From the NCBI GenBank assembly GCA_051870875.1, contig JBJECG010000007.1, positions 1 to 16,068 on the forward strand: a stretch of DNA of 16,068 bases, read 5' to 3'. The first letter of the stretch is position 1; every line of letters begins with the position of its first letter. The position numbers and the translations under genes were made by a program. This DNA is from Aphodosoma sp051870875. GTDB lineage: Bacteria; Bacteroidota; Bacteroidia; Bacteroidales; Paludibacteraceae. Below the pieces are notes generated by a model. That model was not told the origin of the DNA. It saw nothing but the letters and a program-made list of their open reading frames with translations, and did no database searches. This document shows positions 1-6,527 of the stretch, piece after piece.

Positions 1-57
1 ATCCACCTTGCATTGGAACGAGCCGGCCAGCTCGTTACGGAACTCAACAAAGTCTAA
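1..57 (+). CDS. C-terminal end of an unidentified protein (partial)
   Basis: The window opens in an open plus-strand frame that reads 18 codons, ending in LVTELNKV, and stops with TAA at 55-57. The start lies outside the window. The tail is amphipathic and probably helical, but it is too short to assign to a family. Only 19 bases separate the stop from the next start, and no promoter is visible between them, so this gene may be the head of an operon that includes the NigD-like lipoprotein and the T9SS protein. That it is a real gene rather than a chance frame is inferred from the tight spacing and same direction. Confidence 0.5.
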   Translation: MHLALERAGQLVTELNKV

Positions 58-76
58 CTAACGGTATGGAGCCTTT

Positions 77-715
77 ATGAAACGCATATTCCTTGTACTT
101 GCAACCATCGTAGTTGTGTTGAACAGCTGTCTTGACATTCCGGATACAGACACCAAAACGCTGCGCGGAGCAGCAACGACCTTGTCGCGCACAGAAACAG
201 GGGAAATTGTGTTTGTAACCGATGACAGCATAACGCTGCATCCCAGCGAACCAGTCACAGCCACCGATCTGCTGTTAGGGACGCGGTATTTCCTTGATTT
301 CAAAATTCCCGCAAATGGAGAAAATTCCAATACGGTAGAGATAGTCAACTTTCAAGAAATGCGCATTGACAGTGTACGGGACAAAATGCCGTCCGGCACC
401 AACCATCCGGTAACTCCAAGTGCGGTATGGGCATCAGGCAAATACCTCAATATGCTGTTGTTTGTTACAGGCAGCAACTTGTCGGGCCACGTATTCACAT
501 TGACTGATTCCGGCAAAGACAAACCATCCGGCCTGCATCTACAACTACACCACCATACCGTTCCGGAACATTATCAAAACAACATGCGAGCCTGTCTGTC
601 GTTTGACATGCAGAACTATCTGGACACTCTGTCAGCCGACACCGTCAATATCCACCTATCACTCAACGTCAAGGATATAGGAATGCAAACATCGACAATA
701 GTCCTCCGCAAATGA
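77..715 (+). CDS. NigD-like outer-membrane lipoprotein
   Basis: This 212-residue protein starts with a lipoprotein signal peptide: a basic MKR, a hydrophobic stretch, and a lipobox VLNSC that puts the acylated cysteine at residue 18. The segment after it (about 40-75, with FVTDDSITLHP followed by GTRYFLDF) resembles the small N-terminal OB-like domain of NigD-like proteins. The rest (about 95-210, with the VWASGKYLNMLLFV and LSFDM segments) resembles their C-terminal beta-sandwich domain. The family is common in Bacteroidales. The name comes from a bacteriocin-associated operon, and no biochemical function is established. The protein is expected on the outer membrane. Its last codons overlap the start of the next gene (ATGA at 712-715), which implies coupled translation. 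The family call rests on recalled motifs, not on a search. Confidence 0.75.
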   Translation: MKRIFLVLATIVVVLNSCLDIPDTDTKTLRGAATTLSRTETGEIVFVTDDSITLHPSEPVTATDLLLGTRYFLDFKIPANGENSNTVEIVNFQEMRIDSVRDKMPSGTNHPVTPSAVWASGKYLNMLLFVTGSNLSGHVFTLTDSGKDKPSGLHLQLHHHTVPEHYQNNMRACLSFDMQNYLDTLSADTVNIHLSLNVKDIGMQTSTIVLRK

Positions 716-1974
716 AACGTACCGCGACCCTACTTCTACTGATTTCAGTCGTGTGCCATATCACAGCACAGTTCAAAGTGACCAACTCAGGAGGGTATGT
801 CATGCTCACCGATGCACAATACAATCTGGATGCCCTGATTATGCTTAACGGCATAGATGCTTTGACAACCATAACATATACCGGCAATGGTGACATAGAG
901 TGGCGTTATACACTCAACGGAGGAAATTTCTCATCAACCCAGAAGAGTATCAATCCAGAAGGGGGTGTACTATACCGTATATATGTCAATTCACAACTCC
1001 AATACCACATCTACACACTCGACTACTCAGCTTATCCAATAAAACTGCACGACATGATCGTCGTTACTGACGACAACTCCGTATGCGAGCAAATAAAACT
1101 GCACGTAGAATGCAGTGTCCCAATGCTTTCCTTTCTGGATCGTACGGAATCGCCACGGACACTGCCACGCACATTCACACTCAAATGGACAGACACAAAA
1201 TGGCAGGCTCCTGAATGGATTGACTCCACAGCAACCACAACAGCAACAGACCTTTCTTCAGAAATCACGGTAAAAGCCCCCAGATGCAATACCACATTCA
1301 CACTTAAAGGTGATAACTGGGCTTCGGAAATGGGGGTAAATTCAGATTCAGTATCAGTTGATTACCAAGCAGTAAAAGTAGAGTGCCACCTTATGGCATC
1401 GGTGGTGGAACGCGAATATTCCAACGAAAAAGACCGTTCGTCAGAGTCTGCAATAGAAGGTTCGGGGCCACTCAACGTAGAGATTCTGTCCCATGCCAAT
1501 CCATTGGACATAGTGTATTACGAATGGTTTGTATCTTCAGTTGATTATCCGAACAACTACCAACGCTACAATGATGCCAATCTGAACTATACATTCCGTG
1601 AGACAGGCGAATACAAAGTCAAGTTGCAGGCAAAAAACGACAAGTGTGAATATACAGACTCTATAAATATAAAAGTGACAGAGTCATATATCGAAGCCCC
1701 CAACGTATTCACGCCCAATGGAGATGGCATAAACGATGAGTGGCGCGTTGCCTACAGATCCATAGAACGTTATTCCTGCATAATACAAAACCGATGGGGA
1801 CGTACGGTATTCCGCAGCGACAATCCCGGCAAGGGATGGGACGGTAACATAGGCGGACGTCCGGCCTCAACAGGAACCTATTACTATGTGATAATTGCTT
1901 ACGGTACAGACAAGAACGAGAACGGCAAGCAGAAACGTTACAAACTTTCCGGCGACATAAATTTGCTGAGATAG
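712..1974 (+). CDS. T9SS-exported surface protein with PKD-like and type B sorting domain
   Basis: This 420-residue protein begins with a signal peptide (MKRTATLLLL, probable cleavage after HITAQ near residue 20). Residues 21-240 are beta-rich and not recognised. About 245-322 look like a PKD-type immunoglobulin fold (YYEWFVSS, then YTFRETGEYKVKLQAKN). Residues 329-418 match the gliding motility-associated C-terminal domain (CHU_C, type B T9SS sorting signal): APNVFTPNGDGINDEW, QNRWGRTVF, GWDGNIGGRPASTGTYYYVI and a final KLSGDINLLR. In this family the C-terminal domain directs passage through the type IX secretion system to the cell surface, so the protein is probably exposed or released. The start shares ATGA with the stop of the NigD-like gene. 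The ligand or substrate is unknown. Confidence is high for the secretion class and low for function. Confidence 0.85.
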   Translation: MKRTATLLLLISVVCHITAQFKVTNSGGYVMLTDAQYNLDALIMLNGIDALTTITYTGNGDIEWRYTLNGGNFSSTQKSINPEGGVLYRIYVNSQLQYHIYTLDYSAYPIKLHDMIVVTDDNSVCEQIKLHVECSVPMLSFLDRTESPRTLPRTFTLKWTDTKWQAPEWIDSTATTTATDLSSEITVKAPRCNTTFTLKGDNWASEMGVNSDSVSVDYQAVKVECHLMASVVEREYSNEKDRSSESAIEGSGPLNVEILSHANPLDIVYYEWFVSSVDYPNNYQRYNDANLNYTFRETGEYKVKLQAKNDKCEYTDSINIKVTESYIEAPNVFTPNGDGINDEWRVAYRSIERYSCIIQNRWGRTVFRSDNPGKGWDGNIGGRPASTGTYYYVIIAYGTDKNENGKQKRYKLSGDINLLR

Positions 1975-2281
1975 GCAGACGATATTTTTTTTTAATTTCT
2001 GATCAGACTAAATTTTGTGATGTACAGATGTGGTTTCATGCCGATTACGATTTTGTCAGTGACAATACCGACAGGGACTGTAAGCAACTCCTCGGGTGCA
2101 AATGCAGGCTCTGACATTTGTGTATGCACCCAAATGCCGGCATATTTTATTCATAGCCGGAAAATCCAATATACGGCCGCAAATGTTGTTATCGTCCGGA
2201 TTGCAAGTAAAAAAACAAGTGTACGGCCGTTGTCCCGGATTGCAACGTTTCCGGTTGTCCGCCTGACAGCGCGTGCTTAAT

Positions 2282-2306
2282 GACCGGCGATCCTATTAAG
2301 CCGGTC
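2282..2306. terminator. Weak hairpin, possible terminator
   Basis: GACCGGC (2282-2288) and GCCGGTC (2300-2306) form a 7-bp GC-rich stem with an 11-base loop, followed on the plus strand by CAAAA rather than a T run. It could end leftover transcription from the T9SS gene about 300 bases upstream, or it could be chance. The sequence around it is rich in CCGG, which raises the odds of accidental stems. Confidence 0.25.
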
Positions 2307-2462
2307 AAAACAAGCAGAGCCCGGCTGTATTGAGCCGTTCTCCATTTTTGGCCGGACAAACTTCTTGTTTCATATAGGTCATCAAAAAACACCGTCATAG
2401 TCTTTTTACAGCCATTTGCCGCGAGTTATTTACCTTTTCAGGCTTACTTTACTTCAAAAACA

Positions 2463-2494
2463 TTTGGCTTATTGAAAATAAATGTGTACCTTTG
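2463..2494 (+). promoter_or_regulatory. Bacteroidota-type promoter of tRNA-Glu
   Basis: A -33 element TTTG at 2463-2466 and a -7 element TACCTTTG at 2487-2494 are separated by 20 bp, an exact match to the Bacteroidota housekeeping promoter (TTTG, 19-21 bp, TAnnTTTG). Transcription would start near 2500 and give a leader of about 55 bases before the mature tRNA, to be removed by RNase P. Nothing else downstream on this strand could be its target. Confidence 0.85.
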
Positions 2495-2555
2495 CACTTG
2501 GTTTCGTAGGGCTGTAGGCATTGGTTATGATGCCAGCCACTGCAAACAAAGTGAT

Positions 2556-2628
2556 GGTGCATTCGTCTAGTGGTCTAGGACGCCGGCCTCTCACGCCGGT
2601 AACTCGGGTTCGAATCCCGGACGCACTA
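2556..2628 (+). tRNA. tRNA-Glu (anticodon CTC)
   Basis: The 73-base sequence folds as a full cloverleaf. The acceptor pairs 2556-2562 with 2621-2627, with a G-T first pair and an A-C mismatch at pair 6-67 (2561/2622). The D stem is GTCT/GGAC. The anticodon stem CCGGC/GCCGG (2583-2587/2595-2599) closes the loop CTCTCAC, with anticodon CTC at 2590-2592. The T arm is TCGGG-TTCGAAT-CCCGG (2604-2620). CCA is not encoded; CA follows the discriminator A. It reads GAG codons. An isoacceptor with anticodon TTC must exist elsewhere to read GAA. The anticodon call is firm. The acceptor mismatch is unusual and is discussed in the findings. Confidence 0.95.
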
Positions 2629-2629
2629 C

Positions 2630-2685
2630 AAACCGAAAATCCGCCGCCATGCTGGCATGCCAGCATGGCGGCGGATTTTCGGTTT
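2630..2685 (+). terminator. 56-bp perfect palindrome, probable tRNA terminator
   Basis: Starting two bases after the tRNA discriminator, positions 2630-2657 are the exact reverse complement of 2658-2685. The centre is GGCATGCC, and the outer ends are AAACCGAAAAT and ATTTTCGGTTT. As RNA it would form a 26-bp stem with a CAUG loop. The A-rich start and T-rich end fit a terminator usable from either side, although the stem ends in GGTTTTAC and not in a long T run. It would end the tRNA transcript and could also stop minus-strand transcripts. The lack of a central spacer is striking. Confidence 0.75.
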
Positions 2686-2919
2686 TACAATTATGCTTTC
2701 AATACTAACCGTATCAAAAAAACTTGGTTCAGCCCGGGATTTCGCCCGGCACAAGCCGGTATTCAACTGTATCCGATTGAATTGTAAACAGAAATACGGT
2801 CCAGACATAGAACATGACTTATAATGACGAAGCATCAAAATATGCACTTCCGATACCATGCCACCGGGTCTGCCAACCGGTAGTGACCTTGCCCCCAGAA
2901 AAATTAAATAAAGCGAGAG

Positions 2920-2959
2920 CCGGTCGGTTCCTGACTCAACCCGGCAGGAAACTGACCGG
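2920..2959 (-). terminator. Probable terminator of the acyltransferase gene
   Basis: CCGGTCGGTTCCTG (2920-2933) is nearly the reverse complement of CAGGAAACTGACCGG (2945-2959), with one mismatch and one bulged base around an 11-base loop. Read on the minus strand, the stem lies about 57 bases after the acyltransferase stop. CTCTCGCTTTATTTAATTTTT follows it, a fair T-rich tail. Imperfect pairing and the broken T tract keep this below certainty. Confidence 0.5.
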
Positions 2960-3016
2960 ACGGGAAATATACAGATACAAAGAGTGTATCACTCAATTAG
3001 CATGAGTTTATGAAAA

Positions 3017-3910
3017 TCACAGTCCATCAGGCTTTTCGCGAACGGGCTGGCTGCCGGCAAAACGTCTGTGCGACCATAACCAGCGAGACGGTTCACGACG
3101 GATATTCTCCTCAAGGAGACGGGTGAAACGCTCCGTTACAGCACCGGCAGGAAGTACTGCATCCTTGTCAGGATCATATACAATAACCGGCGTAATTTCG
3201 TAACAGCCACGTTTGCAACAGTGAAAACGGACGTAGTACACCGGATAATGAAAACGGACGGCCAACTGTTCGGTTCCTGCCAGCATGCCGGTATGCCGGT
3301 TCAAGAATGTTACATTATAACTGGCTGAATTCCGGCGAGGACGCTGGTCTGCAAGCATGGCATAACAAACGGTACGTTTTCCGGCCGAATTTCGGTATCC
3401 AACCATCACGCGCAACAGCCTGTCCATCTCCACCAGGAACCCCCCACGGCGGCTGCGCAGCTTGTACATCAATCTGTCAAAGAATTTATTGGCAAGCCGT
3501 TTGTACACCGTACCGCACTCCAGACCATAATCGGAAAACTGGTTGGCATAGTCGACCATCCACTCCCAATTGAGGAAATGTCCCAACATAAACAATGCTC
3601 CCCCATAATGTTTACAATGCTCCGATATTTTTTCCATATCATGTATCACCACAAAGCGGCGCATATCCTCTTCGCTGAAATGCCATCCTACCAGTACCTC
3701 CATAAACATATCAGCAAAACCAAGGTAGAACGACTTTTCCAAACGTTTGATCTCATACGGGTCTTTATCGGGAAAAGCGATGCACAGATTATCACGCACC
3801 ACCTTACGCCGGTAACGCACCACATAATAACACAACGGATACAGGAACCATTTTGACATGAAATGACCCAACCTAAGACGTAATAAGGAGCTTCTTTTTG
3901 ACATAAGCAA
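3017..3910 (-). CDS. LpxL/HtrB-type lysophospholipid (lipid A) acyltransferase
   Basis: This 297-residue protein matches the bacterial lipid A biosynthesis acyltransferase family. It has the early VRDNL block (38-42), the catalytic HX4E motif as GHFLNWEW (His111, Glu116), the YAMLADQRPRR block (183-193) and the C-terminal REPSRWLWSHRRF block (272-284). Members use acyl-ACP to add a secondary acyl chain to a lipid A precursor at the inner membrane. The length is normal for the family. The N-terminus has a hydrophobic stretch (about 21-31, WFLYPLCYYVV) as a membrane anchor. I keep the first Met because a start at Met18 would trim the anchor region. It is transcribed away from the O-antigen ligase, from an overlapping promoter. 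Which acyl position it modifies cannot be told from sequence. A role on another glycolipid or an ornithine lipid is less likely. Confidence 0.88.
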   Translation of the reverse strand: MLMSKRSSLLRLRLGHFMSKWFLYPLCYYVVRYRRKVVRDNLCIAFPDKDPYEIKRLEKSFYLGFADMFMEVLVGWHFSEEDMRRFVVIHDMEKISEHCKHYGGALFMLGHFLNWEWMVDYANQFSDYGLECGTVYKRLANKFFDRLMYKLRSRRGGFLVEMDRLLRVMVGYRNSAGKRTVCYAMLADQRPRRNSASYNVTFLNRHTGMLAGTEQLAVRFHYPVYYVRFHCCKRGCYEITPVIVYDPDKDAVLPAGAVTERFTRLLEENIRREPSRWLWSHRRFAGSQPVREKPDGL

Positions 3911-4093
3911 TTAATAACAATCAGTTCATACCGTCTGTCCGAGTAACCGCCAATTTCCAAAAACGAAATGTTTGTGTCATTTACGATGCTTTGCGTCCTA
4001 CCCTTTCCTGTCATCCAAGATTCCTCTACACCAAAAATCATCAGAAAAGGCAGCCAAACTCATCATCAGCCAATTTTGCGAGTTACCAAAGAG
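3911..4093 (-). promoter_or_regulatory. Long 5' leader of the acyltransferase mRNA
   Basis: If the minus-strand promoter at 4099-4129 is the one used, transcription starts near 4093 and leaves about 183 bases before the acyltransferase ATG. I see no strong hairpin, no known riboswitch and no convincing second promoter in it. An in-leader ATG at 4041 opens a frame that runs into the coding region out of frame, and it may be chance. The leader is unusually long beside the roughly 11-base leader on the ligase side. Confidence 0.4.
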
Positions 4094-4098
4094 AGTTG

Positions 4099-4129
4099 CA
4101 AAGGTACTATTTTTTGTATTATCGGCAAA
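4099..4129 (-). promoter_or_regulatory. Acyltransferase promoter (divergent, overlapping)
   Basis: Read on the minus strand, TTTG lies at 4129-4126 and TACCTTTG at 4106-4099, with a 19-bp spacer, an exact Bacteroidota consensus. Its spacer contains the -33 box of the opposite promoter. It drives the acyltransferase, whose start lies about 190 bases further on. Confidence 0.8.
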
Positions 4130-4143
4130 AAACACTACCTTTG
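4113..4143 (+). promoter_or_regulatory. O-antigen ligase/Stealth operon promoter
   Basis: TTTG at 4113-4116 and TACCTTTG at 4136-4143 with a 19-bp spacer match the Bacteroidota consensus exactly. Transcription would start near 4149-4150, only about 11 bases before the ATG at 4161. This placement rules out the upstream in-frame ATG at 3972 as a start for the ligase. Confidence 0.88.
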
Positions 4144-4160
4144 CACGCGAAAAAAGCAAA

Positions 4161-5453
4161 ATGAAAGATTCATTAAAAACTTCAAACGTCCTCAAACTTA
4201 TATCCTACCTCCAGGTCGGCTCCTTATGGGTGTTGCTTGTTGTCATACCTTTCCGTATAGGTCCGTTTTCCCGTTGGGCAATGATTGCGGCAGGCATGTT
4301 TTTCTTCATCGACTATTCGGCCAACCAACGTTGGCGGACTTGGAGCTGGCACCGCAACAAATGGCTGTATGTTGCAATGATAGCCTACTATATGTTCATT
4401 CCGCTCTGGCAGCTCGGCAGCGACACCTACAACCAACAGCGTTTCTTTTATGTATTGGAAACGCACGCCCCTCTGCTGTTGGGCGGTATTATCGGCATAA
4501 TAGGATTCAGCGAGATTGTCAAGCTCCGCCATATTGCCTATGTGATGCTTGCATCGTGCCTTTTCACCTCATTGTATGTCATATTCAGAAGCTATGGGCC
4601 TGCCTTTTTCGCCCATTGGCCCAATGAGCAGGCAGACATGTTCATGCTGGCGCGGATACACTGGGTCAATTCGCACATGGTGTATAACCTGTACCTGAAT
4701 GTAAGCCTCATCTTTGCCATTTATCTGCTGCGGCAAAAGAATGTCAAACGTCCGGTAAAAATCTGTGTAATAACTGTATGCGCTTGGATATTCTATCTGC
4801 TATGCCTCACCGAAGGGCGTATAGGACTGTTTACCGGACTGCTAATAGGCGCAACTTTTCTGTTGACATATACTTACAGCTTCGGATTGAAATGGTTTAT
4901 AACCTGTGTGTTGATCTATGTGTCCGCCGTGACGTTGATAATATCGCAACACAAAAGATTCGCGTCCGACTACATGGAACATGAACCACGGTTAGTAATA
5001 TGGCATGCTGCCATAGAAGTCATAAAAGAAAAGCCGCTGACAGGTCATGGTGTGTGCGGAGCCAAAGAAAGACTCACAGAAAAGGCGTTGGTTGGAGAAG
5101 GTGCCTTCCAGGATTTTTACAGGCCTTATATCAATGACAAAACAATATACCGTCTGCCGCACCCACACAATGCGTTTCTTCAGGCATGGAGCGACTTTGG
5201 GATTATCGGCCTGGCAACACTGATGTTCATTTTCATTTTCCCGCTCACTATGCAGCCGAAAAAACACCGGATGTACGTACTGATGACAGTGGGATGTTTC
5301 GTGATACAGAGCATGACCGACTTGTTTTTCACACTACAACCGCTACTATACATTCTGGTCATCATATTTTTTACGACAGAACAACACTGTAAGCCAACAG
5401 AGCCGGAGCAGGAAACGGAAACAGAAGCAAATCATGTCAGGTGCGGTGCCTGA
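4161..5453 (+). CDS. O-antigen ligase family protein (Wzy_C type)
   Basis: The protein has 430 residues from the ATG at 4161. An in-frame ATG exists at 3972, but it lies upstream of the promoter, so I reject it. There are about ten or more hydrophobic segments (for example 20-32, 40-50, 68-83, 104-119, 126-142, 175-190, 201-216, 221-236, 244-261, 348-362, 371-383, 394-404). Between the last groups lies a large periplasmic loop, about 262-347. It carries EPRLVIWHAA (Arg277) and HPHNAFLQAWSDFGIIGL (His336), the arginine and histidine typical of WaaL/Wzy_C enzymes; LTEGRIG (Arg220) may be a further functional arginine. Such enzymes move an undecaprenyl-linked glycan to lipid A-core or another acceptor. 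A polymerase (Wzy) or a protein O-oligosaccharyltransferase cannot be excluded, since these share the fold. It is followed 34 bases later by a Stealth gene in the same operon. Confidence 0.85.
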   Translation: MKDSLKTSNVLKLISYLQVGSLWVLLVVIPFRIGPFSRWAMIAAGMFFFIDYSANQRWRTWSWHRNKWLYVAMIAYYMFIPLWQLGSDTYNQQRFFYVLETHAPLLLGGIIGIIGFSEIVKLRHIAYVMLASCLFTSLYVIFRSYGPAFFAHWPNEQADMFMLARIHWVNSHMVYNLYLNVSLIFAIYLLRQKNVKRPVKICVITVCAWIFYLLCLTEGRIGLFTGLLIGATFLLTYTYSFGLKWFITCVLIYVSAVTLIISQHKRFASDYMEHEPRLVIWHAAIEVIKEKPLTGHGVCGAKERLTEKALVGEGAFQDFYRPYINDKTIYRLPHPHNAFLQAWSDFGIIGLATLMFIFIFPLTMQPKKHRMYVLMTVGCFVIQSMTDLFFTLQPLLYILVIIFFTTEQHCKPTEPEQETETEANHVRCGA

Positions 5454-5487
5454 CAACAAACTTCCAATGCAAACCAAGACTGGCAAA

Positions 5488-6444
5488 ATGAAAATAGACG
5501 CTGTTATCACATGGGTTGACGGGAATGACCCCAAACACAGGCAAAAGAGAGAAAAATACGGTTCTGCAGAAATATCCAACAAAGAAGATGTTGGAGGAGA
5601 TACCAGATTTTCAAATCTCGGTGAAATTTATTGGTGCGTAGTATCTTTGAACAAATTTGCACCATGGTTGAACAAGATATACATTGTCACAGACGAACAA
5701 GATCCCAAGATAGAAACTTCCATAAAGGAAATGTTTCCGGAGGGATGTATTCCGATGGAGATAGTAGACCATAAGATTATTTTCAGCGGTTATGAGGAGT
5801 ATTTGCCGACCTTCAATTCGGTGGCAATAGAGACTATGACGTGGAGGATACCGGGTTTGAGCGACTGTTTCATTGAGTTTAACGATGATTTGATGCTTGC
5901 TGCGCCTGTATCTCCTGAAGATTTCTTCGTGAATGGCAATATCCCTGTATGCTATGCCAAAATAAACATTTTGGCAGTCACGCGGTTCACTCGCATGTTT
6001 AAGTACCGACGCGATGGCAGCAAAAAGGTTACATTCAAGGGTTCTATGATAAATGCTGCGGCTTTGGTTAAATCGTATGGTTCATATTTTGGCTTGATAC
6101 ACACGCCCAAACCGTTGCGAAGAGATTTTTACGAGCGATATTTCACCGAGCATCCAGAGCTGATACTAAGAAACATACGTTTCCGTTTTCGCGACCCCGG
6201 CCAGTTCACGCCGCAGGAGTTGCAGTACCTCGTACTGTACAAAAACGGTGACTGCATACACCATGACGCAAAGGGGTTGCTGTTCTATTTGCAGCCAAAA
6301 AAAGGATGTCACTACGTAGCGAAAAAATTGGCGCGACTGCATGCTATGAAACGGTGCAAATTTCTGTGTTTCAATTCTATCGACCTTGCTTCGGAATCGG
6401 ATCAGGCTCTTATTTTTGACGAGTTGAGGCAACGATTCGAGTAA
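5488..6444 (+). CDS. Stealth-family sugar-phosphate transferase (capsule type), copy 1
   Basis: This 318-residue protein opens with the Stealth CR1 signature, MKIDAVITWVDGNDP. CR2 follows (about 38-147): SNLGEIYWCVVSLNKFAPW, KIYIVTDEQDP, and the acidic FNDD (131-134) expected to bind the metal and nucleotide sugar. A CR3-like block, HTPKPLRRDFYE, is at 205-216, and the CR4-like tail CFNSIDLASES at about 294-304. I chose the ATG at 5488 because family members start at this motif. In-frame ATGs at 5434 and 5467 would add residues of no known use, and the first would overlap the ligase. Known Stealth enzymes transfer a sugar 1-phosphate from a nucleotide sugar to a growing glycan. It is cotranscribed with the ligase, which points to surface-glycan decoration. 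Donor and acceptor are unknown. Confidence 0.85.
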   Translation: MKIDAVITWVDGNDPKHRQKREKYGSAEISNKEDVGGDTRFSNLGEIYWCVVSLNKFAPWLNKIYIVTDEQDPKIETSIKEMFPEGCIPMEIVDHKIIFSGYEEYLPTFNSVAIETMTWRIPGLSDCFIEFNDDLMLAAPVSPEDFFVNGNIPVCYAKINILAVTRFTRMFKYRRDGSKKVTFKGSMINAAALVKSYGSYFGLIHTPKPLRRDFYERYFTEHPELILRNIRFRFRDPGQFTPQELQYLVLYKNGDCIHHDAKGLLFYLQPKKGCHYVAKKLARLHAMKRCKFLCFNSIDLASESDQALIFDELRQRFE

Positions 6445-6446
6445 GT

Positions 6447-6492
6447 GTCGCGTCAAAAAAAAGCGGCTGTGCGGCGATTTTTTCTTCGCGAC
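6447..6492. terminator. Bidirectional terminator between the convergent Stealth genes
   Basis: GTCGCG (6447-6452) pairs with CGCGAC (6487-6492). Just inside, an A8 run faces a T6 run around a small GC-rich core (GCGGCTGTGCGGC). The paired A and T tracts let it serve both strands. It starts right after the Stealth 1 stop (6444) and ends 35 bases before the Stealth 2 stop on the other strand. Pairing of the core is imperfect. Confidence 0.6.
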
Positions 6493-6527
6493 ATTGCCAC
6501 TTTTGGTGTTTATGTAGAGGTTAGTGT

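Larger units (their letters stand above)
1975..2555. other. Intergenic stretch with no convincing gene
   Basis: About 580 bases separate the T9SS protein from the tRNA. A T run lies at about 1985-1993, just after the stop, but I see no strong hairpin before it. There are two imperfect direct repeats (TACGGCCG followed by CCGGATTGCAA at 2172-2206 and 2222-2245). A 7-bp stem sits at 2282-2306 (GACCGGC / GCCGGTC, 11-base loop). The tRNA promoter lies at the right end. The short open frames here have no signal peptide, domain motif or plausible start context, so I leave them out. Confidence 0.6.
2629..3016. other. Intergenic stretch between tRNA-Glu and the acyltransferase gene
   Basis: This stretch of about 390 bases holds the palindrome at 2630-2685 and the hairpin at 2920-2959. 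In between are a small ATTCAA/TTGAAT inverted repeat (2761-2782) and several CCGG-containing pairs. A 63-codon open frame at 2814-3005 has no recognisable motif and overlaps the probable terminator, so I do not call it. The sequence could be a decayed gene remnant, but nothing shows this directly. Confidence 0.5.

Noticed and set aside
2017..2280. 87-codon frame in the gene-free stretch
   Set aside because: It has no signal, domain or start context and contains the CCGG-rich imperfect repeats.
2521..2787. 88-codon frame running through tRNA-Glu and the palindrome
   Set aside because: The tRNA and hairpin explain the sequence; the frame has no independent support.
2814..3005. 63-codon frame between the tRNA and the acyltransferase gene
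   Set aside because: It overlaps a probable terminator hairpin and shows no recognisable motif; kept only as a remote possibility.
3972..4160. Upstream in-frame ATG that would add 63 residues to the ligase
   Set aside because: The promoter at 4113-4143 lies within this extension, so it would not be transcribed; the added residues are not membrane-like.
3968..4627. 219-codon frame overlapping the O-antigen ligase in another frame
   Set aside because: It spans the divergent promoter region and the real ligase frame, whose membrane segments and catalytic motif are clear.
5434..5487. Longer start for Stealth copy 1, overlapping the ligase
   Set aside because: Stealth proteins usually begin at the CR1 motif, which starts at the ATG at 5488.
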